Source: an uncultured Solobacterium sp.
Lineage (GTDB): Bacteria > Bacillota_I > Bacilli_A > Erysipelotrichales > Erysipelotrichaceae
Assembly (NCBI GenBank): GCA_900552125.1
Contig: URYK01000003.1
Coordinates: 62,001-126,000 of the forward strand
Length of the DNA stretch: 64,000 nt
Direction: 5' to 3'
A program made the translations under genes and the position numbers. The notes beneath the pieces are model-generated. The model had not been told where the DNA came from and did not search any database. It was given only the letters and a program-made list of their open reading frames with translations. Positions 42,000 to 54,382 of the stretch are shown piece after piece. Numbering within the stretch: the first letter of the stretch is position 1; every line of letters begins with the position of its first letter.

Positions 42000-42717
42000 A
42001 GTTGAACATTTATATAAAAATTATGGTGAGAATGTAAAAGTTCTCTTTGATGTAAATTTCACATTTGAAGATGGTAAAACATATGCCATTATTGGAAGCA
42101 GTGGCGGAGGTAAGTCTACATTTATTCGCTGTCTGAATATGATGGAAGAACCGACAAGCGGTGATATTTATTTTAATGGAATTCATGTAAATGATCCAAA
42201 AACAGACTTAGCTAAAGTAAGAGAAAAAGTTGGAATGGTATTTCAGAACTTTAACTTATTTGCTCATATGAAAGCCATTGACAATGTAACTTATGCACTT
42301 AGAAAAGTAAAGAAAATGAATGCAGATGAGGCTAGAGAAAAAGGAATCGCCTTGTTAGAAAAGGTTGGATTAGGACATCGTATTGATTCTTATCCGCATC
42401 AATTATCTGGAGGAGAAAAACAGCGATGTGCAATCGCAAGAGCATTGGCAATGGAACCAGAAGTACTGTTGTTTGATGAACCAACCAGTGCATTGGATCC
42501 GGAAATGACAGGGGAAGTTTTAAAAGTATTACAGAGTTTAAATCACACAGGAATTACAATGATTATTGTAACTCACGAAATGAATTTTGCAAAAAAAGTA
42601 GCAGATTATGTTCTGTACATGGATAAAGGAAACATTGAGGAATGTAGTAAAGCATTAGAATTCTTTGAAGAACCTAAATCTGCTAGAGCTAAAGAGTTTT
42701 TATCAAATATGATATAA
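41992..42717 (+). CDS. Amino-acid ABC transporter ATP-binding protein
   Basis: A 241-residue ATPase of the polar amino-acid import class. Walker A is GSSGGGKST, the signature LSGGEKQR, Walker B VLLFDEPTSALDP and switch His in VTHE. It overlaps the permease gene by eight bases. It drives import by the preceding permease, which would form a homodimer. Confidence 0.95.
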   Translation: MIKVEHLYKNYGENVKVLFDVNFTFEDGKTYAIIGSSGGGKSTFIRCLNMMEEPTSGDIYFNGIHVNDPKTDLAKVREKVGMVFQNFNLFAHMKAIDNVTYALRKVKKMNADEAREKGIALLEKVGLGHRIDSYPHQLSGGEKQRCAIARALAMEPEVLLFDEPTSALDPEMTGEVLKVLQSLNHTGITMIIVTHEMNFAKKVADYVLYMDKGNIEECSKALEFFEEPKSARAKEFLSNMI

Positions 42718-42736
42718 GAAAGAGAGGAAGAGAATT

Positions 42737-43516
42737 ATGAAAAAACTTTTATGTGGAATGTTAGCGATGTTAATGATGGTATCTGTAAGTGGCTGTGGAT
42801 CTAAAGAAGATAGCGGCGAAGGTGCTGCTACAGAAGAAAAGAAAACTTTGACTGTTCTTACAAATTCAGGGTATAAACCATATGAAATGGTAGACAGTGA
42901 GGGGAATTTATACGGTTTTGATATCGACGTAATGAATACTGCTGCTGAAATTCTTGGATATGAAGTAGAATGGAAAGATGTTGACTTTGATGGTATCGTA
43001 CAGTCTGTAAAACAAGGGAAAGCAGATGTAGCGATTGCTGGTATCACTTATACAGAAGAACGTGCAAAACAGGTTGATTTCTCAGATGTATATTATGCAG
43101 GTGATGATGCACAGAACTATGTACTAACTACAGAAGATTCTGATATGGAAACAACAGAGGATATTAAGGGTAAAACGATTGGAACACAAATGGGTACAAT
43201 TCAGGAATCAATTCTTAACTCATTACAAGAAGATTATGATTTAAAATTAGATAAGAGAAAAGCATATTCTGATTTAGTTCTAGAGCTTAAAAAAGGTGTA
43301 GTAGATTGTATGGTAGTTGAAAAAGCTGTTGCGGAAGAATTAGCTGCAGATAATGATGGTTTAAAATTTTACAAACTTGAAGCTGGTGCTGAATTATCTG
43401 GTAATGCTATGATTTTCCAAAAGGAAAATAGCTTAAAAGATGAATTTAATAAAGCCATCCAGCAGATGAAAGATGATGGCACAATGGATAAATTAGTTGA
43501 AAAATATTTTGGATAG
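42737..43516 (+). CDS. Amino-acid-binding lipoprotein of the ABC importer
   Basis: A 259-residue extracellular binding protein. The signal peptide ends in a lipobox VSGC (Cys20), so it is lipid-anchored outside the membrane. The mature part follows the SBP family 3 pattern: TNSGYKPYEMVDSEGNLYGFDID, with AEILGYEVEW, VKQGKADVAIAGITYTEERAK and GKTIGTQMGTIQE (quoted separately). An aromatic/acidic ligand site near the N-terminus fits a basic amino acid, but the substrate is inferred from the T-box. GAGAGGAAGAG precedes the ATG. Confidence 0.93.
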   Translation: MKKLLCGMLAMLMMVSVSGCGSKEDSGEGAATEEKKTLTVLTNSGYKPYEMVDSEGNLYGFDIDVMNTAAEILGYEVEWKDVDFDGIVQSVKQGKADVAIAGITYTEERAKQVDFSDVYYAGDDAQNYVLTTEDSDMETTEDIKGKTIGTQMGTIQESILNSLQEDYDLKLDKRKAYSDLVLELKKGVVDCMVVEKAVAEELAADNDGLKFYKLEAGAELSGNAMIFQKENSLKDEFNKAIQQMKDDGTMDKLVEKYFG

Positions 43517-43524
43517 TTAAACTT

Positions 43525-43557
43525 GACTCGAACGTTTAAGCGTTTGGGTCTTTTTTT
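43525..43557 (+). terminator. Terminator of the T-box transporter operon
   Basis: GACTCGAACG-TTTAAG-CGTTTGGGTC (two G-T pairs) followed by seven T. Confidence 0.82.
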
Positions 43558-43610
43558 ATTGTCAGTCGTAAATAGCATGAGATTTACATAGGATACTATG
43601 AGGTGAAGAG

Positions 43611-44327
43611 ATGGTTGGATGGCTTCTATGTGGAATGTGCTTTTTATCCGCGATATTACCAAGTACTGTAAGTGGGGATGTAAGAGAAGGAGAGTTTTAT
43701 GTATGTGATGAAACAGGAAATCCTATTGAGGGAGCTGTATTTGTATTATATAAGGAAGAGAAAATGTTAGTGGAATTATTGAGTAATCAGAAAGGGGAGA
43801 TGATAGTTGAAGATTTATCAGAAGGGGATTATTCATTGTATCAAAAAAGCAGTAGCTATGGATATTTGAGACTAGAAGAAGCTTTTACTTTTTCGATAAA
43901 TGAGCAGACAAAAAAGAATAGCTGGGAAATTTTGAATCCTCGTATGCTAGGAAGTGTTACGTTAACGATAAAGATTGATGATCCGCTTATACAGGAAGCA
44001 CAGATTGTCAATGAAGATCAAAATGTTGTGAAAAGCGTAAGTTTAAATGATGAGGCAGTAATAGTTGATCAGTTACCAGTAGGTACGTATTATGTAAAGT
44101 TTGAAGGAGAAGAAGATTTTGATTTGAATGAAAATGTGTTGTTTTTTGATATTACTCCATATAATTATGATACTGATTATAAACTAACATTACATCAGAC
44201 AGTGAATACTCATAAGGAAGATTATACTTTTGCAGTTAGCTTTATAGCTATAGTTCTTATTGGAGGTATTTTGCTTATATTAGTTGTCTGGAAAAAGGAT
44301 TTATTAAAGGATTTACGTGAAGACTAG
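43611..44327 (+). CDS. SpaA-like surface protein with C-terminal membrane anchor
   Basis: A 238-residue exported protein. A signal peptide covers residues 1-20 or so. The first domain is a SpaA/Cna-B type prealbumin fold: GEFYVCDETGNPIEGAVFVLY, with the ending LSEGDYSLYQ (quoted separately). A second beta-rich domain with a DQLPVGTYYVKF strand follows. The C-terminus has one membrane helix (about residues 206-226) and a basic tail, but no LPXTG sorting signal. So the protein is held by the membrane helix and not linked to the wall by sortase. AGGTGAAGAG precedes the ATG. Confidence 0.78.
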   Translation: MVGWLLCGMCFLSAILPSTVSGDVREGEFYVCDETGNPIEGAVFVLYKEEKMLVELLSNQKGEMIVEDLSEGDYSLYQKSSSYGYLRLEEAFTFSINEQTKKNSWEILNPRMLGSVTLTIKIDDPLIQEAQIVNEDQNVVKSVSLNDEAVIVDQLPVGTYYVKFEGEEDFDLNENVLFFDITPYNYDTDYKLTLHQTVNTHKEDYTFAVSFIAIVLIGGILLILVVWKKDLLKDLRED

Positions 44328-44399
44328 AATAAATGAAAACTTTTCATTGAGAAAATATAGGAAACATCTTATAATGGTATGAGAATTTGAGGTGAAGAG

Positions 44400-45359
44400 A
44401 TGGTTTCTATATATATTGATGCTGAATTTGATGCGGTTAAAGAAAACAATAAATTTCATCAGATGATGATTTCATTTGGAGCTATTCTTGAAAGAAATGG
44501 CGAAATAAAAACATTTTATTCGGAGGTAAGACCAAAAGGGTTTAAAGGATTAACGAATGTAGTAAGAAGAATCACTAAGCTTAAAAATGAAAATATTAGA
44601 AAGGCTCCATCTTTTCCTGAAGCGATGCAGAAGTTTTTAGATTGGATAGATTTAGAGGAAAATGAAGTTTGTAAGTTGTATAGTCTAGGACCAGATGATC
44701 AGAGAACTATATTACAGGAATGTGAACGTTATGGCTTTTCAGATGATTTGTTTAAAGATATGATTGATTTACAGAAATTAATATCAAAAGAAGTAACCTA
44801 TCAAGGGAATATTATTTCTCCTTACTTATCATTAAATGATTTAAAGCTAGCATATGGTATTCAAGGGAAAGTAAAACATAATGCTTTAAGTGATGCATAT
44901 GATCTGATGTATATTCATCAGGCATATCAAACGCGAAAGCCTGATCAGGATGGAGTTCGTGAAATCGTAGAAAGAAAGGAAAGGAAGAAAGCAGATAATA
45001 ATCGTCGTGCACAGGAGCGTCTGCGACAGGCAATGAGAGAGCGTTTTTCAGATAATGCGGAAATTATGTTTCCTGTTGTTTTATTTCCTGAAATTAAAGA
45101 ACAATTGGAATTATGGGAAGAACGTGATGGAAATTTTAAAATTGGAATACGTAATGATTATTTAATGATTGATCAGAAACTATATAAGCAGGATGAAATA
45201 AAGATTGGAATGATCATTCATCTTGATCAGATACTACCTTGTGTAGAGTTTGTTTTTGTGTATGATAATAAGAAGTTTACTAAATGTTATGAACTGCAAT
45301 ATCGTAATGCTAGTATTGTTGAGGCAATAATCAAACGGATGCAGGTTTATATTCAATAA
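44400..45359 (+). CDS. DnaQ-like 3'-5' exonuclease domain protein
   Basis: A 319-residue protein. The N-terminal DEDDh exonuclease domain shows Exo I as IYIDAEFD (Asp and Glu), an Exo II region around SLGPDDQRTI, and Exo III as KHNALSDAYDL with the catalytic His and Asp. The C-terminal 130 residues begin with a strongly basic helix (ERKERKKADNNRRAQERLRQ) and then an uncharacterised mixed domain. Similar Firmicutes proteins have no defined role. RNA or DNA end trimming is the safe inference. TGAGGTGAAGAG precedes the ATG. Confidence 0.8.
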   Translation: MVSIYIDAEFDAVKENNKFHQMMISFGAILERNGEIKTFYSEVRPKGFKGLTNVVRRITKLKNENIRKAPSFPEAMQKFLDWIDLEENEVCKLYSLGPDDQRTILQECERYGFSDDLFKDMIDLQKLISKEVTYQGNIISPYLSLNDLKLAYGIQGKVKHNALSDAYDLMYIHQAYQTRKPDQDGVREIVERKERKKADNNRRAQERLRQAMRERFSDNAEIMFPVVLFPEIKEQLELWEERDGNFKIGIRNDYLMIDQKLYKQDEIKIGMIIHLDQILPCVEFVFVYDNKKFTKCYELQYRNASIVEAIIKRMQVYIQ

Positions 45360-45375
45360 GTTCTGTAAAAAAATC

Positions 45376-45403
45376 TTGCAATACGCTTGAGATATGATAA
45401 AAT
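45376..45403 (+). promoter_or_regulatory. Promoter of the pyrimidine operon
   Basis: TTGCAA (45376-45381) and TAAAAT (45398-45403) are 16 bases apart. The -10 has an upstream TG (TGATAAAAT). Transcription would begin just before the attenuator RNA. Confidence 0.7.
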
Positions 45404-45413
45404 AATAACGATA

Positions 45414-45512
45414 AAAAGGTCCTTTAAAATAATCCAGAGAGGTTATGAAGGCGTTATATAACCATAAGTGTATTTTTTAAGGTCCTTTTGTATACAAAAA
45501 AGGGCCTTTTTT
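45414..45512 (+). promoter_or_regulatory. PyrR-dependent attenuator of the pyrimidine operon
   Basis: AATCCAGAGAGGTT at 45431-45444 is the PyrR binding loop (consensus A-R-U-C-C-N-G-N-G-A-G-G-Y-U). The terminator is AAGGTCCTTTT/AAAAGGGCCTT with a T run (45479-45512). An alternative pairing of AAAGGTCCTTT near 45416-45425 with the first half of the terminator is the antiterminator. With UMP, PyrR binds the loop, the terminator forms and the pyr genes are switched off. No pyrR gene is in this window. Confidence 0.93.
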
Positions 45513-45536
45513 CTAGGTCTAATAGGAGGAAAGCAT

Positions 45537-46424
45537 ATGAATAAAAATAGTTTACTTACAATTGATGCTTTAACAAAGGAAGAAATTTTTCATATTCTTA
45601 ATGACGCTCTTGCTTTTTCCAGTTCTCATTCAGATTGGCAATTTCCACGTAATTTGTTGGTTGCTAATCTTTTTTTTGAGCCAAGCACTCGTACCCATTA
45701 CTCATTTGCCAGTGCTGAACATCAGCTTGGTATGCGTGTAGAAAATTTTACTGCACAGGGAAGCAGTGTTGAAAAAGGTGAGTCTTTGTATGATACTGTA
45801 AAGACATTTGAAAGTATTGGATATGATGCAGTTGTTATTCGTCATAGTCAGGATGAATATTTTAAGGAATTAGAAAATATAAACATTCCAATTTTAAATG
45901 CAGGAGATGGATGTGGTAATCATCCTACACAGTGTTTATTGGATTTATTGACAATTTATCAGGAGTTTAAAACTTTTGAAGGTATTAAGGTTGCAGTTAT
46001 TGGAGATATCCGTCATTCCAGAGTTGCCAATAGTATTAAACAGGCGATGTTAATGCTAGGAGGAGAAATTGCATTCAGTGGCCCAGAAGAATGGGTTGAA
46101 CAAGATAGCTTCTATAAACCGGTTGATGAAGCGGTAAAATGGGCTGATGTAGTGATGATGCTTCGTATTCAGCATGAACGTCATAAAGAGACAATGACGA
46201 TGAGTAAAGAAGAATATCTGGCTCGTTATGGTCTTACGAAAGAGCGTGCAGCTATGATGCAGGATCATGCAATCATTATGCACCCAGCTCCAGTGAATCG
46301 TGGAGTAGAAATGGATAGTGATTTGGTTGAGGCTGAAAATAGTCGTATCTTTAAACAGATGAGCAATGGCGTTTTAGTTAGAAAAGCTGTATTAAAACGC
46401 GCATTTGCATGTGAATTTGAATAA
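45537..46424 (+). CDS. pyrB: Aspartate carbamoyltransferase catalytic subunit
   Basis: A 295-residue enzyme that joins carbamoyl phosphate and aspartate. The carbamoyl-phosphate site reads [11 protein letters not shown], with a later HPTQCLLD and an aspartate-loop segment [10 protein letters not shown]. There is no pyrI gene, as expected for Firmicutes. I start it at 45537 with TAGGAGGAAA before it. An in-frame start at 45468 lies inside the attenuator. It is the first gene of the PyrR-controlled operon. Confidence 0.96.
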   Translation: MNKNSLLTIDALTKEEIFHILNDALAFSSSHSDWQFPRNLLVANLFFEPSTRTHYSFASAEHQLGMRVENFTAQGSSVEKGESLYDTVKTFESIGYDAVVIRHSQDEYFKELENINIPILNAGDGCGNHPTQCLLDLLTIYQEFKTFEGIKVAVIGDIRHSRVANSIKQAMLMLGGEIAFSGPEEWVEQDSFYKPVDEAVKWADVVMMLRIQHERHKETMTMSKEEYLARYGLTKERAAMMQDHAIIMHPAPVNRGVEMDSDLVEAENSRIFKQMSNGVLVRKAVLKRAFACEFE

Positions 46425-46455
46425 AAACGCATAATTATGCAGAAAAGAGGAAGTC

Positions 46456-47748
46456 ATGAAACTAATCCAGCAGACAAGAGTCGTTACACACGGAAATGAA
46501 ACCAGAACAGTTGATGTTTTATTTGATGAAAAACAGATTGTGAAGATTGCGGAACATATCGATCCAGCGCAGGCAAGTGAGCTTATCGATGGAAAAGGAT
46601 TTGTATTATTGCCAGGTCTTATTGATGTACATGTACATTTAAGAGAACCGGGATATACTCATAAAGAAACAATCAAAACAGGAACTGCAGCAGCAGCACA
46701 TGGTGGTTTTACAACCATTATGGCTATGCCAAATGTTATTCCCTATCCGGATAATACAGAAACTATGAAGGAATATATGAAAAAGATTGATGAAGATGCC
46801 CTTGTACACGTCATTCCTTATGCATGTATTACAAAAAGTGAGGCTAGTAAAGAATTAAGTGATATGAGAGGTCTTCATGGTATGGGAATCTATGCTTTCA
46901 GTGATGATGGTGTTGGAGTAGCTACTTCTGACATGATGAAGAAAGCGATGGAAACATGTAAAGAGTTAAATAGCATCATCGTAGCACATACGGAAGATAT
47001 GGAATATCGCAAAAAAGAAGCTTGTATGCATGAAGGAATTCGAAATAAAGAATTAGGACTTGTTGGAATTCCAAGTGCCTGTGAATATGCACAGATCAAA
47101 CGTGACTTAGAGTTAGTAAGAGAAACGGGCTGTGATTATCATATCTGTCATATGAGTGCTAAGGAAAGTGTGGAATTACTGCGACAGGCTAAGGCAGAAG
47201 GTCTTCCTGTAACAGGTGAAGTAACTGCTCATCATTTATTGCTTACAGAAATGGATGTAGACAATGCCAATCATAAAATGAACCCTCCTCTACGAAGCGA
47301 AGAAGATCGTCAGGCTCTGATTCAGGGGCTATTAGATGGAACTATTGATTTGATTGCGAATGATCATGCGCCTCATAGTGAAGAAGAAAAAAGTAAAGGA
47401 ATGGTAAAATCTCCATTTGGAATTGTGGCTTTAGAAACAGCATTCCCATTACTGTATACTCATTTTGTGAAAGAAAAGAAAATATTTACTTTGGAACAGC
47501 TTGTATACTTTATGAGTGAAGCAAGCGCAAAAAGATTCCGTTTTGATAAAAAAGGAAAAATTGAAGAAGGCTATGCATCTGACTTTATCTTAGTAGATGT
47601 AGATAGTGTTTCAAAAATTGATAAAAATAAATTCTATTCCATGGGAAAAAATACACCATTTGATGGTATCAGCTGTACAGGATTTATTCAGAAAACCTTT
47701 GTGAATGGGATTTGTGTATATGATCAAAAGGAGGAATCATTAAGATGA
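46456..47748 (+). CDS. pyrC: Dihydroorotase
   Basis: A 430-residue zinc enzyme that closes carbamoyl aspartate to dihydroorotate. The metal site opens with DVHVHLREPG. Later ligands are in VAHTED, HICHMSAKES and ANDHAPHS. It is the class I (Bacillus) form. The gene is 31 bases after pyrB, with AGAGGAAG before the ATG, and overlaps carA by four bases. Confidence 0.96.
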   Translation: MKLIQQTRVVTHGNETRTVDVLFDEKQIVKIAEHIDPAQASELIDGKGFVLLPGLIDVHVHLREPGYTHKETIKTGTAAAAHGGFTTIMAMPNVIPYPDNTETMKEYMKKIDEDALVHVIPYACITKSEASKELSDMRGLHGMGIYAFSDDGVGVATSDMMKKAMETCKELNSIIVAHTEDMEYRKKEACMHEGIRNKELGLVGIPSACEYAQIKRDLELVRETGCDYHICHMSAKESVELLRQAKAEGLPVTGEVTAHHLLLTEMDVDNANHKMNPPLRSEEDRQALIQGLLDGTIDLIANDHAPHSEEEKSKGMVKSPFGIVALETAFPLLYTHFVKEKKIFTLEQLVYFMSEASAKRFRFDKKGKIEEGYASDFILVDVDSVSKIDKNKFYSMGKNTPFDGISCTGFIQKTFVNGICVYDQKEESLR

Positions 47749-48824
47749 AAAAACGACTATTAATTCTTGAAGATGGCAGTGTGTATGAAGGAATTGCCTT
47801 TGGCGGTGATCATTATCGAATGGGAGAACTGATTTTCCAGACGGGGATGAGTGGTTATCAGGAAATCATTTCCGATGTGGCTTATTATGGACAAATCGTA
47901 ATGATGACTTACCCTGCAATTGGAAACTGCGGTATTAATCGTGATGATTTTGAAAGTATCAATCTTCAGATGTTTGGCTATGTAGTAAAAGAGTACTGTG
48001 AAACACCAAGCAATTTCCGTAGTGACATGACATTAGATGAATTCATGAAGTTAAAAGGTATCCCAGGTATTGCGGACATTGATACAAGAGAGATTACAAG
48101 AAAGATCCGTGATCATGGAACATTAAAAGCTACTATGGCAGATACAGATGCAAATGTAGAAGAAATTGTAGAGATGCTGAAGAATACAGAAGTGGCAAAT
48201 GATGGTGTGAAAGCAGTATCAACAGTGAAGCCATTCCCAATTCCAGCACGTGGACCAAAAGTCGTTTTAGTTGATACAGGTACAAAATTTGCGATTATTC
48301 GTGAATTTAATACTAGAGGCTGTGATCTTGTAGTTGTCCCTTATAATATGAGTGCTGAAGAAATACTGGCATTACATCCAGATGGAGTAGTGTTCAGCGG
48401 CGGACCATGTTCTCCTTACGATATACCAGAAACAATTGAAACATGTAAACAGCTGATTGGAAAAACTGCGATGATGGGAATAGGATTAGGTCATGAAGTT
48501 ATTGCGGCAGCATGTGGCGCAAACGTTGTGAAAATGAAAGTCGGACATCATGGTAACTCTTCTCCGGTTCGTAATCTAAAGAAAAATAAAATTGAATTTA
48601 CTGCACAGAATCATGGTTATGAAGTAGATCCAAATAGTCTTGAAAACACAGGTTTATATGTAACGTACACAGCATTAAATGATCAGACAATTGAAGGATT
48701 AGCACATGATAGCTATCCAATTTATACTTACTCATTTGAACCAGAGGCGGCTCCAGGAGCAGATGATTGTACATATGTATTTGATGACTTTTATAAAGTC
48801 ATGATGGAAAGGAGTGCAAAATAA
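47745..48824 (+). CDS. carA: CarA-like subunit lacking the catalytic Cys and His
   Basis: A 359-residue protein that aligns end to end with the CarA at 55105-56181. CarA feeds ammonia from glutamine to CarB. The N-terminal CarA domain is normal (TGMSGYQE). In the glutaminase domain the nucleophile motif GICLGHQ has become GIGLGHE, so Cys247 is Gly (codon GGA at 48483). The catalytic His332 in YHPE is Glu (FEPE), while Glu334 remains. The oxyanion region SNGPGDP is SGGPCSP. The reading frame is intact and coding looks normal, so this looks like loss of one function under selection. It may resemble ammonia-dependent CPS I of animals, where the Cys is also missing. It overlaps carB by one base. 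Confidence 0.93.
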   Translation: MKKRLLILEDGSVYEGIAFGGDHYRMGELIFQTGMSGYQEIISDVAYYGQIVMMTYPAIGNCGINRDDFESINLQMFGYVVKEYCETPSNFRSDMTLDEFMKLKGIPGIADIDTREITRKIRDHGTLKATMADTDANVEEIVEMLKNTEVANDGVKAVSTVKPFPIPARGPKVVLVDTGTKFAIIREFNTRGCDLVVVPYNMSAEEILALHPDGVVFSGGPCSPYDIPETIETCKQLIGKTAMMGIGLGHEVIAAACGANVVKMKVGHHGNSSPVRNLKKNKIEFTAQNHGYEVDPNSLENTGLYVTYTALNDQTIEGLAHDSYPIYTYSFEPEAAPGADDCTYVFDDFYKVMMERSAK

Positions 48825-51800
48825 TGCCAAGAAGAAGTGATATTAAAAAGATTATGGTAATTGGTTCTGGACCAATTGTTATTGGACAGGCCGCTGAGTT
48901 TGATTATGCAGGCTGCCAAGCGTGTCAGTCTCTTCGTGAAGAAGGCTATGAAGTTATCCTGATGAACTCAAATCCTGCAACCATCATGACAGATACAGTT
49001 ATCGCAGACCGCGTATATATTGAGCCTCTTACATTAGAGTTCGCAAGTCGTGTTATTTATAAAGAAAGACCAGATGCAATTTTAGGAAGCTTAGGCGGAC
49101 AGACTGGATTAAATCTTGTGGTTGAATTAGCAGAAAGCGGTATTTTAGATGAATATAATGTAGAAGTGTTAGGTACTGCATTGGATGCGATTGAAAAAGC
49201 AGAAGATCGTGATAAATTCCGTGAATTGATGTATGAAATCGGAGAACCAGTTCCTGAAAGTGTAATCGTACATACCGTTGAAGAAGCCATCTCTTTTGCG
49301 AATGAAAATGGGTATCCAGTTGTTGTGCGCCCAGCATTTACATTAGGTGGAACAGGGGGAGGATTTGCCCATAGTGAAGAAGAACTTCGCATTATCTGTG
49401 ATAATGGATTAAAAATTTCTCCTGTACATCAGTGCTTAATTGAACAAAGTATTGCTGGTTATAAAGAAATTGAATATGAGGTAATGCGTGATAATGCAGA
49501 TAATGCTATTGTTGTCTGCAACATGGAAAACGTGGATCCTGTAGGTATTCATACAGGGGATTCTATTGTAGTAGCTCCTACACAGACGCTAACAGATCGT
49601 GAATGTGGCATTATGCGTGCTTCTGCCTTAAAAATTATTCGCGCATTAAAAATCTGTGGTGGCTGTAATGTGCAGCTAGCACTTGACCCAAATAGCTTTA
49701 AGTATTATGTTATCGAAGTAAATCCACGTGTATCTCGTTCTAGTGCTCTAGCAAGTAAAGCAACAGGTTATCCAATTGCTAAACTTGCCGCAAAAGTGGC
49801 AGTAGGTTTAACACTAGATGAAATTATCAATCCAGTTACACAGACAAGCTATGCCTGCGTAGAGCCATGCATTGATTATGTTGTGGCAAAATTCCCACGC
49901 TTTGCCTTTGATAAATTCCCAAAAGCAGATCGTACGTTAGGAACACAGATGAAGGCAACTGGAGAAGTTATGTCCATTGGACGTACTTTTGATGAAGCTA
50001 TTCTAAAAGCAATTCGTTCTTTAGAAATGAAGACGGATCATCTTGAACAAAAAGATATTAATGCGATGGATGAAAATGCTCTATGGGATAAACTTGCTAA
50101 ATGCGATGATGAAAGAATTTATGTTATCACAGCGTTATTACGTAAAGGTGCAAACATTGAAAAGATTTATCAGGTTACAAAAATGGATCGCTATTTCTTA
50201 AATCGTTTTAAAAACATTGTAGAAAAAGAAGCAGTGATCAAATCTAATCCTATGAACGTAGAAGTATTATTAGATGCGAAGAAAATGGGATTTGCGGATT
50301 CTTATATTGCTAGAAACTGGAATATTAGTGAATTAGAAGTATATGAATTAAGAAGAGAAAATCATATCATTCCGGTATATAAAAACGTAGATACTTGTGC
50401 AGGAGAATATGTATCTCATACACCATACCTATATTCTACTTATGAACATGAAAATGAATCCGTACGTAGTGATCGTAATAAAATTATTGTGTTAGGTTCT
50501 GGACCAATCCGTATTGGACAGGGTGTAGAATTTGACTATGCAACAGTTCACTGTGTGAAAACAATTCGTGATCGCGGATATGAAGCTATTGTTATAAATA
50601 ATAACCCAGAAACTGTTTCAACAGATTACTCTATCTCTGATAAATTATATTTTGAACCACTAACTATTGAAGATGTAATGCATATCATTGATTTGGAACA
50701 GCCATTAGGTGTTGTAGTACAGTTCGGTGGGCAGACAGCTATCAACCTAGCTGATAAGCTAGTAGAACGTGGTGTGAAAATTTTAGGTACAAGTCTAGAG
50801 AATATTGATCGTGCTGAAGATCGTCATGAATTTGAAGAAATGCTTCATAAATTAGATATTCCTCAGCCAAAAGGAGAAACTGCAGTTGAGGTAGAAGAAG
50901 CAGTGAAGATTGCAAACCGTATCGGTTATCCAGTATTAGTTCGTCCATCTTATGTATTAGGAGGACGTGCAATGGAAATCGTACATAATGATGATGATTT
51001 AAGAGTTTACATGGCAACTGCTGTAAAAGAAATCAGTCATGATGCGCCAATTCTTGTAGATAAATATGTTATTGGTAAAGAAATGGAAGTAGATGCGATC
51101 TGTGATGGTGAACATGTATTTATTCCAGGTATTATGGAACATATTGAACGTGCAGGTGTTCACTCAGGGGATTCTATTAGTGTTTATCCAGCTCCTACTG
51201 CTTCACAGAAGGTAAAAGATACAATTATTGATTATGCAATTCGTATTGGAAAAGGATTCCACTTTATTGGTTTATTCAATATCCAGTTTATCGTGGATAA
51301 GGATGAAAAAGTGTATGTATTGGAAGTAAATCCAAGAAGTTCTCGTACCGTTCCATTCTTAAGTAAAGTAACTAATATTCCAATGTCTTATGTCGCAACT
51401 CGTTGTGTATTAGGCGATACACTTGAAGAACAAGGGTATAAAGAAGGTGTACATCCTGAAGGAGATCGTGTCTTTGTGAAGGCACCAGTATTCTCTTTTG
51501 CAAAATTACGTAGTGTAGATACAACACTAGGTCCAGAAATGAAATCAACTGGGGAAGCATTAGGTGGCGATGTCACTTTAGAAAAAGCATTGTATAAAGC
51601 ATTACTAGCAAGTGGTGTAAAAATTCCGCTACATGGAAATGTATTGATTACAGTAGCAGATGATGATAAAGAAGAAGGATTGAAGATTGCGAAACGCTTC
51701 TCTAATATTGGATATGGTATTTATGCGACAAAAGGTACAGCACAGTATTTAAGTGAAAATGGAATTTATGTAAGAACTGTTGATAAACTAAATGAAGAAA

Positions 51801-52024
51801 CAGATAATAATGTTATCGATGTGATTCGTAAAGGAAAAGTAAACTATGTTGTAAATACAATGAGTACATCAAGCGAAGTAAATCGTGATGGATTCTTGAT
51901 TCGTAGAGAATCTGCCGAAAACAACATCAGCTGTTTCACATCTTTAGATACAGCAAATGCAATCTTGCGTGTGTTAGAATCACAGACATTTACAACAATA
52001 TCCATGAATGAACTGGAGGGATAA
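48824..52024 (+). CDS. carB: Carbamoyl phosphate synthase large subunit (copy 1)
   Basis: A 1066-residue enzyme with two ATP-grasp halves. The first makes carboxyphosphate and carbamate (GGTGGGFA loop, [20 protein letters not shown]), and the second phosphorylates carbamate ([28 protein letters not shown]). The last 130 residues form the allosteric domain, with ATKGTAQYL and VNTMST in the UMP/IMP region. All ATP-site residues I can check are present. It sits with the Cys-less CarA in the PyrR operon, so it may use free ammonia or borrow the other CarA. Confidence 0.96.
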   Translation: MPRRSDIKKIMVIGSGPIVIGQAAEFDYAGCQACQSLREEGYEVILMNSNPATIMTDTVIADRVYIEPLTLEFASRVIYKERPDAILGSLGGQTGLNLVVELAESGILDEYNVEVLGTALDAIEKAEDRDKFRELMYEIGEPVPESVIVHTVEEAISFANENGYPVVVRPAFTLGGTGGGFAHSEEELRIICDNGLKISPVHQCLIEQSIAGYKEIEYEVMRDNADNAIVVCNMENVDPVGIHTGDSIVVAPTQTLTDRECGIMRASALKIIRALKICGGCNVQLALDPNSFKYYVIEVNPRVSRSSALASKATGYPIAKLAAKVAVGLTLDEIINPVTQTSYACVEPCIDYVVAKFPRFAFDKFPKADRTLGTQMKATGEVMSIGRTFDEAILKAIRSLEMKTDHLEQKDINAMDENALWDKLAKCDDERIYVITALLRKGANIEKIYQVTKMDRYFLNRFKNIVEKEAVIKSNPMNVEVLLDAKKMGFADSYIARNWNISELEVYELRRENHIIPVYKNVDTCAGEYVSHTPYLYSTYEHENESVRSDRNKIIVLGSGPIRIGQGVEFDYATVHCVKTIRDRGYEAIVINNNPETVSTDYSISDKLYFEPLTIEDVMHIIDLEQPLGVVVQFGGQTAINLADKLVERGVKILGTSLENIDRAEDRHEFEEMLHKLDIPQPKGETAVEVEEAVKIANRIGYPVLVRPSYVLGGRAMEIVHNDDDLRVYMATAVKEISHDAPILVDKYVIGKEMEVDAICDGEHVFIPGIMEHIERAGVHSGDSISVYPAPTASQKVKDTIIDYAIRIGKGFHFIGLFNIQFIVDKDEKVYVLEVNPRSSRTVPFLSKVTNIPMSYVATRCVLGDTLEEQGYKEGVHPEGDRVFVKAPVFSFAKLRSVDTTLGPEMKSTGEALGGDVTLEKALYKALLASGVKIPLHGNVLITVADDDKEEGLKIAKRFSNIGYGIYATKGTAQYLSENGIYVRTVDKLNEETDNNVIDVIRKGKVNYVVNTMSTSSEVNRDGFLIRRESAENNISCFTSLDTANAILRVLESQTFTTISMNELEG

Positions 52025-52025
52025 G

Positions 52026-53679
<1,654 letters not shown>

Positions 53680-53680
<1 letters not shown>

Positions 53681-54378
53681 TGAGTAGAACAATCGTTGCT
53701 TTGGATTTTTCCAAAAAAGAAGATGTAATGAATTTCCTTGATCAATTTAAGGAACCAATTTATGTAAAAGTAGGTATGGAATTAACATATGCCTTCGGAT
53801 TTGAAATGATTCGTGAAATTAAAGCTCGCGGTCATAAAATCTTCTTGGATTTAAAACTGCATGATATTCCAAATACCGTAAAAAACGGTATGAAAAATCT
53901 TGCTAAATTAGATGTTGATATCGTTAATCTTCATGCAGCTGGAGGAAGTGCTATGATGAAAGCTGCTATGGAAGGCTTAGAAGAAGGGGCAGTGAATGGA
54001 AAACGTCCATTATGTATTGCGGTAACACAATTAACTAGTACTTCTCAGGATACTATGAATGAAGAATTATTGATTCCTGGAGATGTAAAAGATGTTGTTA
54101 TTTCTTATGCTAAACTAGCAAAAGAAAGTGGTCTAGATGGTGTTGTATGTTCAGTTCATGAAGCAAGAGCAATTCATGAAGCATGTGGAAATGAATTCTT
54201 AACAGTTACTCCTGGAATTCGTTTGGTTAGTGATTCTAAAGATGATCAGAAACGTGTCGCAACTCCTAGCTTTGCAAAAGAAGAAGGATGCGATTATATC
54301 GTAGTAGGAAGAAGTATCACAAAAAGTGAAAATCCATTAAAAACATATCAGGAAATTGAAAGTATCATGGAGGGTTAA
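53680..54378 (+). CDS. pyrF: Orotidine 5'-phosphate decarboxylase
   Basis: A 232-residue TIM-barrel enzyme that makes UMP from OMP. The catalytic D-x-K-x-x-D is DLKLHD, in [13 protein letters not shown]. The phosphate end reads TPGIRL and VVGRSIT. It is the last enzyme of the pathway though not the last gene. GGAAGGAG lies within the end of pyrD. Confidence 0.96.
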
Positions 54379-54382
54379 TCAT

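Noticed and set aside
47745..48824. Idea that the first carA is a pseudogene
   Set aside because: The frame is full-length, gap-free against the intact copy, coupled to carB by a one-base overlap, and changed in several active-site positions at once. That is more like functional divergence than random decay.
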